From assembly GCF_004343585.1 (NCBI RefSeq), contig NZ_SLYW01000008.1, positions 124,001 to 188,000 on the forward strand: 64,000 nt of DNA, read 5' to 3'. This document shows, one piece after another, positions 17,235 to 25,620 of the stretch (positions within the stretch are counted from its first letter, which is position 1; every line of letters starts with the position of its first letter). This DNA comes from Neorhizobium sp. JUb45 (lineage in GTDB: Bacteria > Pseudomonadota > Alphaproteobacteria > Rhizobiales > Rhizobiaceae). A program made the position numbers and the translations under genes. The notes under the pieces were generated by a model. It was not told where the DNA came from and did not search any database. It saw only the letters and a program-made list of their open reading frames with translations.

Positions 17235-17265
17235 GCGGGCCGATGAAGTGTCTCCACCGGCCCGC
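17235..17265 (-). terminator. Stem-loop between frcB and frcC (transcript stabiliser or partial terminator)
   Basis: GCGGGCCG (17235-17242) pairs perfectly with CGGCCCGC (17258-17265) around a 15-base loop, and no T run follows on the minus strand. Hairpins after binding-protein genes commonly keep that part of the message abundant while reducing read-through to the permease; this is the inferred role. Confidence 0.6.
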
Positions 17266-17281
17266 AAAATTGGCTAGAGGC

Positions 17282-18307
17282 TTAGCCCCAGCACTTTCCA
17301 AGGCCTTCCTTGGTGTCGATCGACTTGATCGACGGGACGGGCTTGTCGGTGACCAGCGTCACGCCGGTATCGAAGAAGTTCTTGCCTTCGGTCGGCTTTG
17401 GCTTTTCACCGCTATCGGCAAACTTCTTGATGGCCTCGATGCCGAGTGCTGCCATCTGCAGCGGGTATTGCTGCGAGGTGGCGCCGATCGCGCCATCGGC
17501 GACGTTCTTGACACCCGGGCAACCGCCATCGACCGAAACGATCAGCACGTCTTTTTCGCGGCCGACCGACTTCAGGGCTTCATAGGCACCAGCGGCAGCC
17601 GGTTCGTTGATCGTGTGGACGACGTTGATGGTCGGGTCCTTCTGGAGAAGGTTTTCCATCGCCGTGCGGCCGCCTTCCTCGTTGCCGTTGGTGATGTCGT
17701 GGCCGACGATGCGTGGATCGTTTTCGTCACCGATCTTGTTCGGGTCCTTGGGGTCAATGCCGAAGCCGATCATGAAACCCTGGTCGCGAAGAATGTCGAC
17801 GGAAGGCTGCGAGGGGGTGAGGTCGAGAAATGCCACTTTGGCATCCTTCGCCTTGTCGCCCAGCGTATCCTTCGCCCATTGGCCGATCAGTTTGCCGGCA
17901 AGCAGGTTGTCGGTGGCAAAGGTCATGTCAGCAGCGTCGATCGGCTCAAGCGGCGTGTCGAGCGCGATTACCAGAAGGCCGGCGTCGCGTGCCTTTTTCA
18001 GGTTCGGCACGATGCCCTTGGTGTCCGAAGCTGTAATGAGAATACCCTTGGCGCCATCGGCGATGCAGGTTTCGATTGCGGCCACCTGGCTTTCACTGTC
18101 ACCATCGATCTTGCCGGCATAGGATTTCAGCGTCACGCCGAGTTCCTTGGCCTTGGCGGTGGCGCCTTCCTTCATTTTCACGAAGAAGGGGTTGGTATCG
18201 GTCTTGGTGATCAGGCAGGCGGAAACATCGGCGGCCTGTGCCGGTGCTGCAAACACGACGCCAAACGCCAGCGCCCCGAAAGACAGGGACAATACGGATT
18301 TTTTCAT
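17282..18307 (-). CDS. frcB: Fructose ABC transporter periplasmic binding protein
   Basis: 341-residue type I sugar-binding protein. A Sec signal peptide of about 25 residues ends at APAQAADVS. The mature part has the family features CLITKTDTNPFFVKM, DGAKGILITASDT and HTINEPAAAGAYEAL. FrcB of Sinorhizobium binds fructose, mannose and ribose with high affinity. The start at 18307 is preceded by GGAGGAG. It is the first gene of the operon and has a strong promoter at 18413-18441. Confidence 0.92.
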   Translation of the reverse strand: MKKSVLSLSFGALAFGVVFAAPAQAADVSACLITKTDTNPFFVKMKEGATAKAKELGVTLKSYAGKIDGDSESQVAAIETCIADGAKGILITASDTKGIVPNLKKARDAGLLVIALDTPLEPIDAADMTFATDNLLAGKLIGQWAKDTLGDKAKDAKVAFLDLTPSQPSVDILRDQGFMIGFGIDPKDPNKIGDENDPRIVGHDITNGNEEGGRTAMENLLQKDPTINVVHTINEPAAAGAYEALKSVGREKDVLIVSVDGGCPGVKNVADGAIGATSQQYPLQMAALGIEAIKKFADSGEKPKPTEGKNFFDTGVTLVTDKPVPSIKSIDTKEGLGKCWG

Positions 18308-18402
18308 GATCTCCTCCCAGAGACGAAGTCCGCGACGCGGACGGGTTCGAGCGATACAGGGCCAGATCGAGCCAGATGCCTCCTCCAGACATCCCTGCAT
18401 TC

Positions 18403-18423
18403 TTGCGATTTGCATAATCGCAA
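18403..18423. promoter_or_regulatory. Inverted repeat over the frcB start region
   Basis: TTGCGATT and AATCGCAA arms (18403-18410, 18416-18423) around a 5-base spacer. The site overlaps the frcB -10 box and probable transcription start, so a bound protein would block the promoter. It differs from the AT-rich dyad at 18440-18468, suggesting a second regulator or an RNA hairpin at the 5' end. Confidence 0.5.
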
Positions 18424-18441
18424 AACAAAACCGCCTGTCAA
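18413..18441 (-). promoter_or_regulatory. Sigma-70-type promoter of frcB
   Basis: Minus strand TTGACA (18441-18436), a spacer of exactly 17 bases, then ATTATG (18418-18413). The perfect -35 and good spacing point to a strong promoter, giving a leader of about 100 bases before frcB. Confidence 0.7.
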
Positions 18442-18468
18442 TAATTAATTCCGATTGAATTATTTATT
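18440..18468. promoter_or_regulatory. Candidate FrcR (ROK) operator
   Basis: AATAATTAATTC and GAATTATTTATT form an inverted repeat matching at 11 of 12 positions around a 5-base centre. AT-rich dyads of this form resemble NagC/Mlc-type ROK operators. It touches the -35 box of frcB and lies 53 bases upstream of frcR, well placed to control both. Confidence 0.65.
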
Positions 18469-18521
18469 CCATCTTGTCATGCTGTGTCCGGCGTGAGAGA
18501 GCGAAGGCGGGGAGGTGCTGG

Positions 18522-19754
18522 ATGTCGATCACCGATGGCCCGCTTTCCGGGCTCGTTTCATCTGCCGGTTTTTCCGGTGGTTCCAACCAGACGCGGGTGC
18601 GCGCCTATAACGAGCGGCTTGTGCTGTCGCTGGTGCGGCTGCATGGCGCGCTGTCGAAGGCGGATATTACCCGGCTCAGTGGTCTGTCCGCACAGACGGC
18701 TTCGGTCATCATGCGCGCGCTGGAAAAGGATGGTCTGCTGTTGCGTGGCGAGCCGTTGCGTGGCCGTGTCGGCCAACCCTCGGTGCCGATGCGGCTCAAT
18801 CCCGATGCAGTCCTGTCCTTCGGGGTGAAAATCGGCCGCCGCAGCGCCGATCTCGTGCTGATGGATTTCGTCGGCAATATTCGCAAGCGTTACCACGAGA
18901 CCTATGCCTATCCGCTTCCGCAGGAAATTCTCAGGATCATCACGTCCGGCATTGCCGACATAGAGGCGCAGATGAATGCCGAGGAACAGGCCCGTGTGGC
19001 CGGCATCGGTATCGCCGCACCTTTCGAATTGTGGAATTGGGCCGATGAAATCGGTGCTCCGAGCGGGGCGATGGATGTCTGGCACGGGTTCGATCTGCAG
19101 GCGGAAGTCGCAGCGCGGGTGGCGCATTCCGTCTATCTGCAGAACGATGCCACCAGTGCCTGCGGTGCTGAACTGGTTTTTGGGATGGGGTCGATTTATC
19201 CCGATTTCATATACCTGTTCATCGGTTCCTTCATCGGTGGCGGCATTGTTTTGAATTCCAGCATCTTTTCCGGTCGAACCGGTACGGCCGGGGCCGTCGG
19301 CCCGCTGCCTGTGCGCGGAAAGGATGGCGAGAACCGTCAGCTTCTCGACATCGCCTCGATTTTCGTTCTGGAAAACATGCTGCGTGAACGCGGTGTCGAT
19401 CCTCAGCCCTTGTGGTATTCCGCCGATGAGTGGGTCGATTTCGGTGAGCCGCTTGAGGTTTGGATCCAGGCGACGGCCGCCGCGTTGGCGCAGGCCATTG
19501 TTGCGGCGGCATCGATCATCGATTTCGGCGCTGCCGTCATCGATGGCGGTTTTCCAGCCTGGGTCAGAAAGCGTATCGTTACCGCGACCCTCGAGGCCGT
19601 CGCCCGGCTCGATCTGCGCGGCGTCGTCATTCCCGATATCATCGAGGGGAAGGTGGGATCGCAGGCGCGCGCCATCGGCGGGGCCAGCCTGCCGATCTTT
19701 GCGCGATACCTCACCGATCAGTCCGTTCTCCTGAAGAATGTCAGCGAGGCCTGA
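18522..19754 (+). CDS. frcR: ROK-family transcriptional regulator of fructose uptake
   Basis: 410-residue ROK repressor. A winged helix at about residues 40-70 includes LSKADITRLSGLSAQTASVI, and a sugar-kinase-like effector domain follows from about residue 95. The FIGSFIGGGIVLNSSIFSG stretch is the usual glycine-rich region, but the ROK zinc signature (CxCGxxGC) is absent. The start at 18522 follows GGGGAGG; an open frame begins at a TTG 48 bases earlier but lacks such a site. It is divergent from frcB with an AT-rich dyad between. Confidence 0.86.
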   Translation: MSITDGPLSGLVSSAGFSGGSNQTRVRAYNERLVLSLVRLHGALSKADITRLSGLSAQTASVIMRALEKDGLLLRGEPLRGRVGQPSVPMRLNPDAVLSFGVKIGRRSADLVLMDFVGNIRKRYHETYAYPLPQEILRIITSGIADIEAQMNAEEQARVAGIGIAAPFELWNWADEIGAPSGAMDVWHGFDLQAEVAARVAHSVYLQNDATSACGAELVFGMGSIYPDFIYLFIGSFIGGGIVLNSSIFSGRTGTAGAVGPLPVRGKDGENRQLLDIASIFVLENMLRERGVDPQPLWYSADEWVDFGEPLEVWIQATAAALAQAIVAAASIIDFGAAVIDGGFPAWVRKRIVTATLEAVARLDLRGVVIPDIIEGKVGSQARAIGGASLPIFARYLTDQSVLLKNVSEA

Positions 19755-19851
19755 GGCTTTCAATTTTTCCGATGTCGTTGCAGGTTGGCAAGGCTGATGG
19801 ACAATCCTTGTCACGCAGCAGGCCCGTATGCGGGTGAAAAAAGGGGAAACC

Positions 19852-21039
19852 ATGAACGACATGCCTGCGCCGCTAAGCTTCAATCCATGGGTGGAACAAT
19901 TGGCGCCGCCGCCGATCCCGGCCGTGCAGGCAAGTCTCAAATCCTACACGGGAGCGGCCGGCCCGGTCATCGATCTTTCGCAGGCCGTTCCGGGCTACGC
20001 ACCGCATGACGATCTGTTGCGCTGGCTGGGGGAGACGGCCAGCCGCGCCGATCTGTGCGGTTATGGCCAGATCCAGGGCGAGGCGGTTCTGCGCAATGCC
20101 TTTGCGGCCGATCTCAATCTTGCCTATCAGGCCGAGGTGACGGCTGAAGATGTACAGATCACCGCTGGCGGCAATCAGGCGTTTTTTGCCGTCGCGCTGG
20201 CGCTGCTGCGGCCTGGCGACGAAGTCATTCTTATCCGCCCCTATTATTTCAACCACGAAATGACACTGCGCATGCTGGGCATCGACGTGAAAGTCGTGGA
20301 TGCCGACCCGCAGGCCGGGTTCGTGCCGTCGATCGAGGCGGTGGAGGCGGCGGTAACGTCGCGCACCCGCGCCGTTTTCGTGGTCACGCCCAACAATCCG
20401 ACCGGCGCAGTCTATCTGCCTGCTTTTCTGGATGCGCTTTACGACCTCTGCGCAGCCCGCGGCATATTTGTCATCGCCGACGAGACCTATCGTGATTTCC
20501 TGCCGGCTGGTTCCGGACCGGCCCATGCGCTGTTTTCCAAAACCGGATGGCGGGACGGCTTCATCCATCTTTACAGCTTTTCAAAGGTCTTCTGCATTCC
20601 CGGCCACCGCCTCGGCGCGATCGTTTGCGGGGGAAAGGCGATGGAGCAATTGCAGAAGGTGATGGACAATTTGCAGATTTGCGCGCCGCGTCCGGCCCAG
20701 CATGCCGTGGCTGCGGCTCTGCCGGCCCTGACGGAATGGCGACAGGGCAATACCGCCATTATCGATGAGCGGCGACAGGCCTTTCAAACGGTCATCGATG
20801 GTCTGGCTGGCTGGTCCATCGTATCGATCGGTGCTTATTTCGCTTATCTGCGGCACCCGTTTATCGGTCGCGACTCCATGGATGTGACGCGCTGGATGGC
20901 GTCGGAATTCGGTATCCTGATGCTGCCCGGAACCTGTTTTGGCGAAAATCAGCAGGGTTTTGTCCGTGCCGCCTTCGCCAATGTCGGCGTCGATGCCATC
21001 CGGTTGCTGGCGGATCGTTTGCCGATCGCAGGTGGATGA
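19852..21039 (+). CDS. Class I/II pyridoxal-phosphate aminotransferase
   Basis: 395-residue fold-type I aminotransferase. The PLP-binding residues can be followed: GGNQAFFAVAL, VVTPNNPTGAVY, DETYRDF and the Schiff-base Lys 245 in SFSKVFCIPGHRLG. The conserved Arg of FVRAAFAN near the end would hold the substrate carboxylate. The start at 19852 has GGGGAAA ahead. It follows frcR by 97 bases on the same strand but has no clear functional link to it. Aromatic or branched amino acid relatives exist; the substrate is not assignable here. Confidence 0.85.
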   Translation: MNDMPAPLSFNPWVEQLAPPPIPAVQASLKSYTGAAGPVIDLSQAVPGYAPHDDLLRWLGETASRADLCGYGQIQGEAVLRNAFAADLNLAYQAEVTAEDVQITAGGNQAFFAVALALLRPGDEVILIRPYYFNHEMTLRMLGIDVKVVDADPQAGFVPSIEAVEAAVTSRTRAVFVVTPNNPTGAVYLPAFLDALYDLCAARGIFVIADETYRDFLPAGSGPAHALFSKTGWRDGFIHLYSFSKVFCIPGHRLGAIVCGGKAMEQLQKVMDNLQICAPRPAQHAVAAALPALTEWRQGNTAIIDERRQAFQTVIDGLAGWSIVSIGAYFAYLRHPFIGRDSMDVTRWMASEFGILMLPGTCFGENQQGFVRAAFANVGVDAIRLLADRLPIAGG

Positions 21040-21042
21040 TCG

Positions 21043-21525
21043 TCAGTCCTGATCCTTGATCCACTGTCCAAGGGCGGCGATGACGGCGAGCCGCAGGCTT
21101 GCATTTCTGGCGAGCGCCATCGTCAACGCGCGTCCTTCGGTCGGAAATCCCGCTTCCTTCATCACCAGCGATGGCGACAGATTGCGCGCTTTCATGATGG
21201 TTTCAATCCGTTGCACGGTCTGCGGCAGGAGATAGCGGCCATTGGCAATAAGGCCGTGCGCCGTCTCTGCTGCCATTGCAGGTATTGTCGGAGCTATACG
21301 GTTGGCACCGATCTGCGTCAGAAACTGCTCGCGCTCCTGCGCATTTGCCTTGCCCCAGGCCTTCACCAGCTTTTCGATCGGCGTCGGCCTGGTGGCAAGT
21401 CCTGCCTTGATGAGGGCTTTTTTCAGGGAGGGAATGCGGCCGGAAACCAGCTCGGCATGGATGTCAGGGAAGTCTCTTTTCAGGCGTTGTCCGGCCATGG
21501 ACTGTCGCTTGCGCGGCTTGGACAT
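21043..21525 (-). CDS. Conserved protein of unknown function
   Basis: 160-residue, basic, soluble protein that I do not recognise. It starts with a Lys/Arg-rich segment (MSKPRKRQSMAGQRLKRDF) and is mostly helical. It contains NARNASLRLAV-like C-terminal helices and a GRALTMALARN stretch that could be a nucleic-acid-binding helix, but no catalytic motif is seen. The start at 21525 follows GGGAG. The stop lies only 3 bases from the stop of the aminotransferase gene on the other strand. Codon use looks like that of its neighbours, so it is probably real. Confidence 0.65.
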   Translation of the reverse strand: MSKPRKRQSMAGQRLKRDFPDIHAELVSGRIPSLKKALIKAGLATRPTPIEKLVKAWGKANAQEREQFLTQIGANRIAPTIPAMAAETAHGLIANGRYLLPQTVQRIETIMKARNLSPSLVMKEAGFPTEGRALTMALARNASLRLAVIAALGQWIKDQD

Positions 21526-21715
21526 CGATACTCCCTGCATGTTCACCGGTTCCCTTTAAGAGGCCATCTGTTCCGAAGCCACACAAAATCTGCACTGGTT
21601 CTGCGCTGAAACGGGTTTCCCGCTCGTCTCATTTGAGGATTTTTTAACGTTTTGAGCTGTATGGGCCGAATCACTGGCCTGCATGATGCGGGATCAAAAG
21701 GAAGGATTCCTTGTC

Positions 21716-22216
21716 ATGCTTGCACGAATTGTCGTGGCTGCAAGCCTTGCGGTATTTGTCGCCACCCAGGCGCCGGCGATGCTTGCCTCCGGTAAGGAGC
21801 CCAGCGCCGCCTTATCGCAGCCCATCTCTTCAACATCCAGACTTGCGAACGATGCGACGCTTATGGCCGGTCGTGATGGTCATTTCGCGGCCAAGTTTGT
21901 CATCAATGGCCGTCCTGTTGCCGGCGTCATCGATACCGGTGCGACATTCGTTGCCTTGAGTGAAACGGACGCGCAACACATCGGCATCGATTCGGATGAT
22001 CTCGTCTACGACCATACGGTCGCGACTGCGGCAGGCGACATCAAGGCGGCCCGTGTGACCTTGGCCAGTCTGACTGTCGGCAATGTCTCGTTGAAAGATG
22101 TCGATGCACTCGTGGTGCGCAATGGCGCCCTGCCGACCGCCTTGATCGGCATGAGCTTTCTTGGCCGCTTGTCATCCTATGCGGTCGCCGGAGATGTGAT
22201 GCGACTGGTCGAATAG
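21716..22216 (+). CDS. Retropepsin-like (clan AA) aspartic protease, TIGR02281 type
   Basis: 166-residue exported or membrane-anchored protein. A hydrophobic N-terminal segment (LARIVVAASLAVFVATQ) is followed by a single retropepsin-like domain with the active site DTGAT (Asp 73). VALSETDAQHIGI and ALIGMSFLGRLSSY complete the family pattern; such proteins work as dimers because each chain provides one Asp. Relatives are widespread in Alphaproteobacteria; their substrates are mostly unknown. The start is uncertain: an ATG at 21716 follows AAGGAAGG at a somewhat long distance, and ATGs at 21683 and 21686 are alternatives. Confidence 0.75.
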   Translation: MLARIVVAASLAVFVATQAPAMLASGKEPSAALSQPISSTSRLANDATLMAGRDGHFAAKFVINGRPVAGVIDTGATFVALSETDAQHIGIDSDDLVYDHTVATAAGDIKAARVTLASLTVGNVSLKDVDALVVRNGALPTALIGMSFLGRLSSYAVAGDVMRLVE

Positions 22217-22271
22217 GCTATCGCCGGTCATTTCCAATCCCGTGGTGGGGCATGTGGCTTTTTCTGGGAAT

Positions 22272-22316
22272 AGCGTTAACGCTTGATTAACAAATCAGTT
22301 ACTAAAACGCTAATAT
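22272..22316 (+). promoter_or_regulatory. Cellulose operon promoter region with 12-bp palindrome
   Basis: TTAACA (22287-22292) and TAATAT (22311-22316) are 18 bases apart, about 75 bases upstream of bcsN. Just upstream of the -35 box lies the perfect palindrome AGCGTTAACGCT at 22272-22283. The position suits an activator site. Neither the promoter nor the binding protein is proven. Confidence 0.5.
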
Positions 22317-22389
22317 TATCCACGCAGCACTCGCGAATCAGTCTTGATGTGCAACGCGTGGAACCAGTTTTTTGATTGCGGCTGCCTGT

Positions 22390-23361
22390 ATGAAATCGAT
22401 TGCGACGACAGTTCTGTTGATGGGAGCCTTGGCGGGCTGCAGTTCCACCGAGGGCGTCACCCGGTTTCAGCCGACGCGTTCGGTTTCCGCGACAGAAGCA
22501 CTGGTCTTTCCGCCGCCGGGTGGACCAGCGATCATTGCCGTTGTCGAGCGCCGCTTCCGCAATGGCATAGAGCAGGATATAGCCCTGCGCACGCAATCTT
22601 CCGTACCCGGCCAGAACTCGATCAAGGTCAAATTCGTGGGCCCCGGTATCGAGGGCACGAATACCGACAAGACGCTCTCTTCGGCTCGACTGACGGATCT
22701 CGCCGTTTCGCGGGAAATGCGCAGCGAGGTACCGGGCATCGCCATGGTGCGCACGCCGAGCTACCTGCAGAACAATTACGGCCCGTTCAGCTATGCGGTG
22801 GGCAGGAGCCGTGGCGGCGATACCTGCGTTTATGGCTGGCAGCAGATCCGCTCCAGCCCCGATGCCCGCAATACCCTTCATAACCTCGGCATCATCCAGA
22901 TGCGTTTGCGGTTGTGTGATGCCGTGCTGTCGGAACAGGCGCTTCTGGCGACCATGTACGGCTACACCATCAATGGCTCGTTCACCGGCTGGCAATGGAA
23001 CCCTTATGGCAGGACGGATGGCGTCGATCCCAACCTCGGCCGGCCGGGTCATCCGGTCTATCCTGCGGCCGCAGCGATCGACCATTATGCAGCACCGCTT
23101 GGTTACGAACCGCAACCGGCGGTGCGCCGTGCCGCGGCTGCGCCCGCCCGCCCGCGGGTGGCACCGGTCCGCCAGGCTGCCCGCACCGTGACGCCGCCGG
23201 TTTCGACTGCACCGACCGGCCCCATGGTACCGCTTCCGCCAACGAATTCGTCAATGCCCGCCGCTGCTACGGCAAACGGGCGGCCAGCGATGCAAAACCA
23301 AAATTCCATACGGGTGCCGACCCCGGATTGTGTCGGCGGCAGCGGCACGCGCTGCCCATGA
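22390..23361 (+). CDS. bcsN: Cellulose biosynthesis lipoprotein BcsN
   Basis: 323-residue predicted outer-membrane lipoprotein. The signal peptide ends in the lipobox LAGC, placing the lipidated Cys at residue 17. A folded domain to about residue 235 contains CVYGWQQI and several Gly/Trp-rich strands, and the tail is Pro/Ala/Arg-rich low-complexity. Genes like this head rhizobial and agrobacterial cellulose operons under the name bcsN; its mechanism is not known. The start at 22390 is chosen because it gives a proper lipoprotein signal; no strong ribosome site is visible. The bcsA gene follows 57 bases later. Confidence 0.83.
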   Translation: MKSIATTVLLMGALAGCSSTEGVTRFQPTRSVSATEALVFPPPGGPAIIAVVERRFRNGIEQDIALRTQSSVPGQNSIKVKFVGPGIEGTNTDKTLSSARLTDLAVSREMRSEVPGIAMVRTPSYLQNNYGPFSYAVGRSRGGDTCVYGWQQIRSSPDARNTLHNLGIIQMRLRLCDAVLSEQALLATMYGYTINGSFTGWQWNPYGRTDGVDPNLGRPGHPVYPAAAAIDHYAAPLGYEPQPAVRRAAAAPARPRVAPVRQAARTVTPPVSTAPTGPMVPLPPTNSSMPAAATANGRPAMQNQNSIRVPTPDCVGGSGTRCP

Positions 23362-23418
23362 CAAGACCGATGACGGATCGGATTGAAGTTGCGCCAGACC
23401 GGCGCGGGGAGTTCTGAA

Positions 23419-25620
23419 ATGCCCATTCACAAGATCCGCAGCGTCATCGTCTGGATCATTGTCGTTACTGCCGTCATTGCTCTCATCACGCTGCCGGTCA
23501 ATCTCCAGACACAGCTCATTGCCAGCATCTGCGCGCTCGCCGTGATGGCGATCATCAAGATCCTCAAGGGTGAGGGGACCTGGCGTCTGATCGCGCTGGC
23601 TTTCGGCACGGCCATCGTGCTGCGTTATGTCTACTGGCGCACGACCAGCACGTTGCCGCCGATCAACCAGCTGGAAAACTTCATTCCCGGTTTCCTGCTG
23701 TATCTCGCTGAAATGTACAACGTGATGATGCTGGGCCTCAGCCTCTTCGTCGTCGCGACACCGCTGCCGCCGCGCCCCTCGCGTGCGGGCAAGCTCGAAC
23801 ATTTTCCGCATGTCGATGTCTTCGTGCCCTCGTATAACGAGGATGCAACCCTGCTGGCCAACACGTTGGCAGCTGCCAGCAGCATGGATTACCCGGCCGA
23901 CAAGCTGCATATCTGGCTGCTGGATGATGGCGGCACGCTGCAGAAGCGCAATTCTCCGAAACTTCTGGAGGCGCAGGAGGCGATGGCCCGCCACAAGGAG
24001 CTGAAACAGCTCTGCGAGGATTTGGGTGTCCATTATCTCACGCGTGATCGCAACGAACACGCCAAGGCCGGCAATCTCAACAATGGCATGCAGCATTCCA
24101 GCGGCGAGTTGATTGCGGTCTTTGACGCCGACCATGCGCCGGCACGCGATTTCCTCAAGGAAACGGTAGGCTATTTCGAGGAGCAGGAAAAACTCTTCCT
24201 CGTGCAGACGCCGCATTTCTTCATCAACCCGGATCCGCTGGAGCGCAATCTTCGCACCTTCGACAAGATGCCAAGCGAGAACGAGATGTTCTACGGCATC
24301 ATCCAGCGTGGTCTCGACAAGTGGAACGCGGCTTTCTTCTGCGGTTCTGCGGCGGTTCTCAGCCGCAAGGCGCTGGAAACCACCAATGGCTTCAGCGGCA
24401 TCAGCATCACCGAGGATTGCGAGACGGCGCTTGAGCTGCACAGCACCGGTTGGCACAGCATCTATGTCGACAAACCGCTGATCGCCGGTCTGCAGCCCGC
24501 GACGTTTGCAAGCTTTATCGGCCAGCGCTCGCGCTGGGCGCAGGGCATGATGCAGATCCTGCGTTTCCGTTTCCCGCCGTTGAAGCGTGGCCTCTCGGTT
24601 GCGCAGCGCTTCTGCTACATGTCGTCAACGCTGTTCTGGATGTTTCCATTTCCGCGCACGGTTTTTCTGTTCGCGCCGCTCTTTTATCTGTTCTTCGATC
24701 TGGAAATCTTCACGGCATCAGGTGGCGAGTTCCTAGCCTATACCCTCGCCTACATGTTCGTGAACCTGATGATGCAGAACTATCTCTACGGATCGTTCCG
24801 CTGGCCATGGATTTCCGAACTCTACGAATATGTGCAGACGGTGCACCTTCTGCCGGCCGTCGTGTCGGTGATGCTCAATCCGCGCAAGCCCACTTTCAAG
24901 GTCACGGCCAAGGATGAATCGATCGCCACCAGCAGGCTGTCGGAAATCAGCCGCCCCTTCTTCGTCATCTTCGCAGTGCAGGTCATTGCGCTGCTGATCA
25001 CCATCTACAAGATCTATGCCGAGCCCTATAAGGCCGATGTGACGCTGGTGGTCGGTGGCTGGAATATCATCAACCTGCTGATGGCGGGCTGCGCACTCGG
25101 CGTCGTGTCGGAACGCGGCGAGCCGGCGGCATCCCGACGCGTGCGCATCAACCGCCGCTGCGAATTCCGCGTCCACGATGAATGGCATGCTGCCTCCATC
25201 GAAGACGTTTCGGTCCATGGCGCACGGGTGAACGTGTTCAACCGCCGCGCTGCCGGCATGGTCAAGGGCGCCGTCGGCGAGATCCGTTTCCAGCCGCATA
25301 GCGGCGGCGAGATGGTGACCTTGTCGGTCGCCGTGCGCAATGCCGAATCGGCCGGCGACATCACTACTGTCGGCTGCCAGTATGTGCCGAAATCGGCACA
25401 GGATCACCGCATGATCGCCGACCTCATCTTCGCCAATTCCTCGCAATGGTCGCAGTTCCAGGAATCCCGGCGCTACAATCCGGGCATCATCCGTGGCACG
25501 ATCTGGTTCATCGGTCTGGCGCTCTACCAGACCAGCCGCGGATTGGTGTATTTCTTCCGCAGTGCCCGCCCCGTTCAGGAAGAAAGCGGCGCGAAGGATG
25601 CAGCAGGAGCGAAAAACTGA
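23419..25620 (+). CDS. bcsA: Cellulose synthase catalytic subunit
   Basis: 733-residue inner-membrane glycosyltransferase family 2 enzyme that polymerises UDP-glucose into beta-1,4-glucan and exports it, activated by cyclic di-GMP. The motifs are DD (169-170), DAD (236-238), TED (331-333, catalytic base) and QRSRW (369-373, acceptor end). Membrane helices flank the GT domain on both sides. The C-terminal PilZ domain carries the cyclic di-GMP signature RxxxR at 576-580 and DVSVHG at 596-601. The length is close to the CelA of Agrobacterium. The start at 23419 follows GGGGAG; the stop overlaps bcsB as TGATG. Confidence 0.96.
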   Translation: MPIHKIRSVIVWIIVVTAVIALITLPVNLQTQLIASICALAVMAIIKILKGEGTWRLIALAFGTAIVLRYVYWRTTSTLPPINQLENFIPGFLLYLAEMYNVMMLGLSLFVVATPLPPRPSRAGKLEHFPHVDVFVPSYNEDATLLANTLAAASSMDYPADKLHIWLLDDGGTLQKRNSPKLLEAQEAMARHKELKQLCEDLGVHYLTRDRNEHAKAGNLNNGMQHSSGELIAVFDADHAPARDFLKETVGYFEEQEKLFLVQTPHFFINPDPLERNLRTFDKMPSENEMFYGIIQRGLDKWNAAFFCGSAAVLSRKALETTNGFSGISITEDCETALELHSTGWHSIYVDKPLIAGLQPATFASFIGQRSRWAQGMMQILRFRFPPLKRGLSVAQRFCYMSSTLFWMFPFPRTVFLFAPLFYLFFDLEIFTASGGEFLAYTLAYMFVNLMMQNYLYGSFRWPWISELYEYVQTVHLLPAVVSVMLNPRKPTFKVTAKDESIATSRLSEISRPFFVIFAVQVIALLITIYKIYAEPYKADVTLVVGGWNIINLLMAGCALGVVSERGEPAASRRVRINRRCEFRVHDEWHAASIEDVSVHGARVNVFNRRAAGMVKGAVGEIRFQPHSGGEMVTLSVAVRNAESAGDITTVGCQYVPKSAQDHRMIADLIFANSSQWSQFQESRRYNPGIIRGTIWFIGLALYQTSRGLVYFFRSARPVQEESGAKDAAGAKN

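Noticed and set aside
25446..25619. Upstream extension of the bcsB frame by 58 codons
   Set aside because: It lies within bcsA, lacks a signal peptide and would hide the clear signal sequence that starts at 25620.
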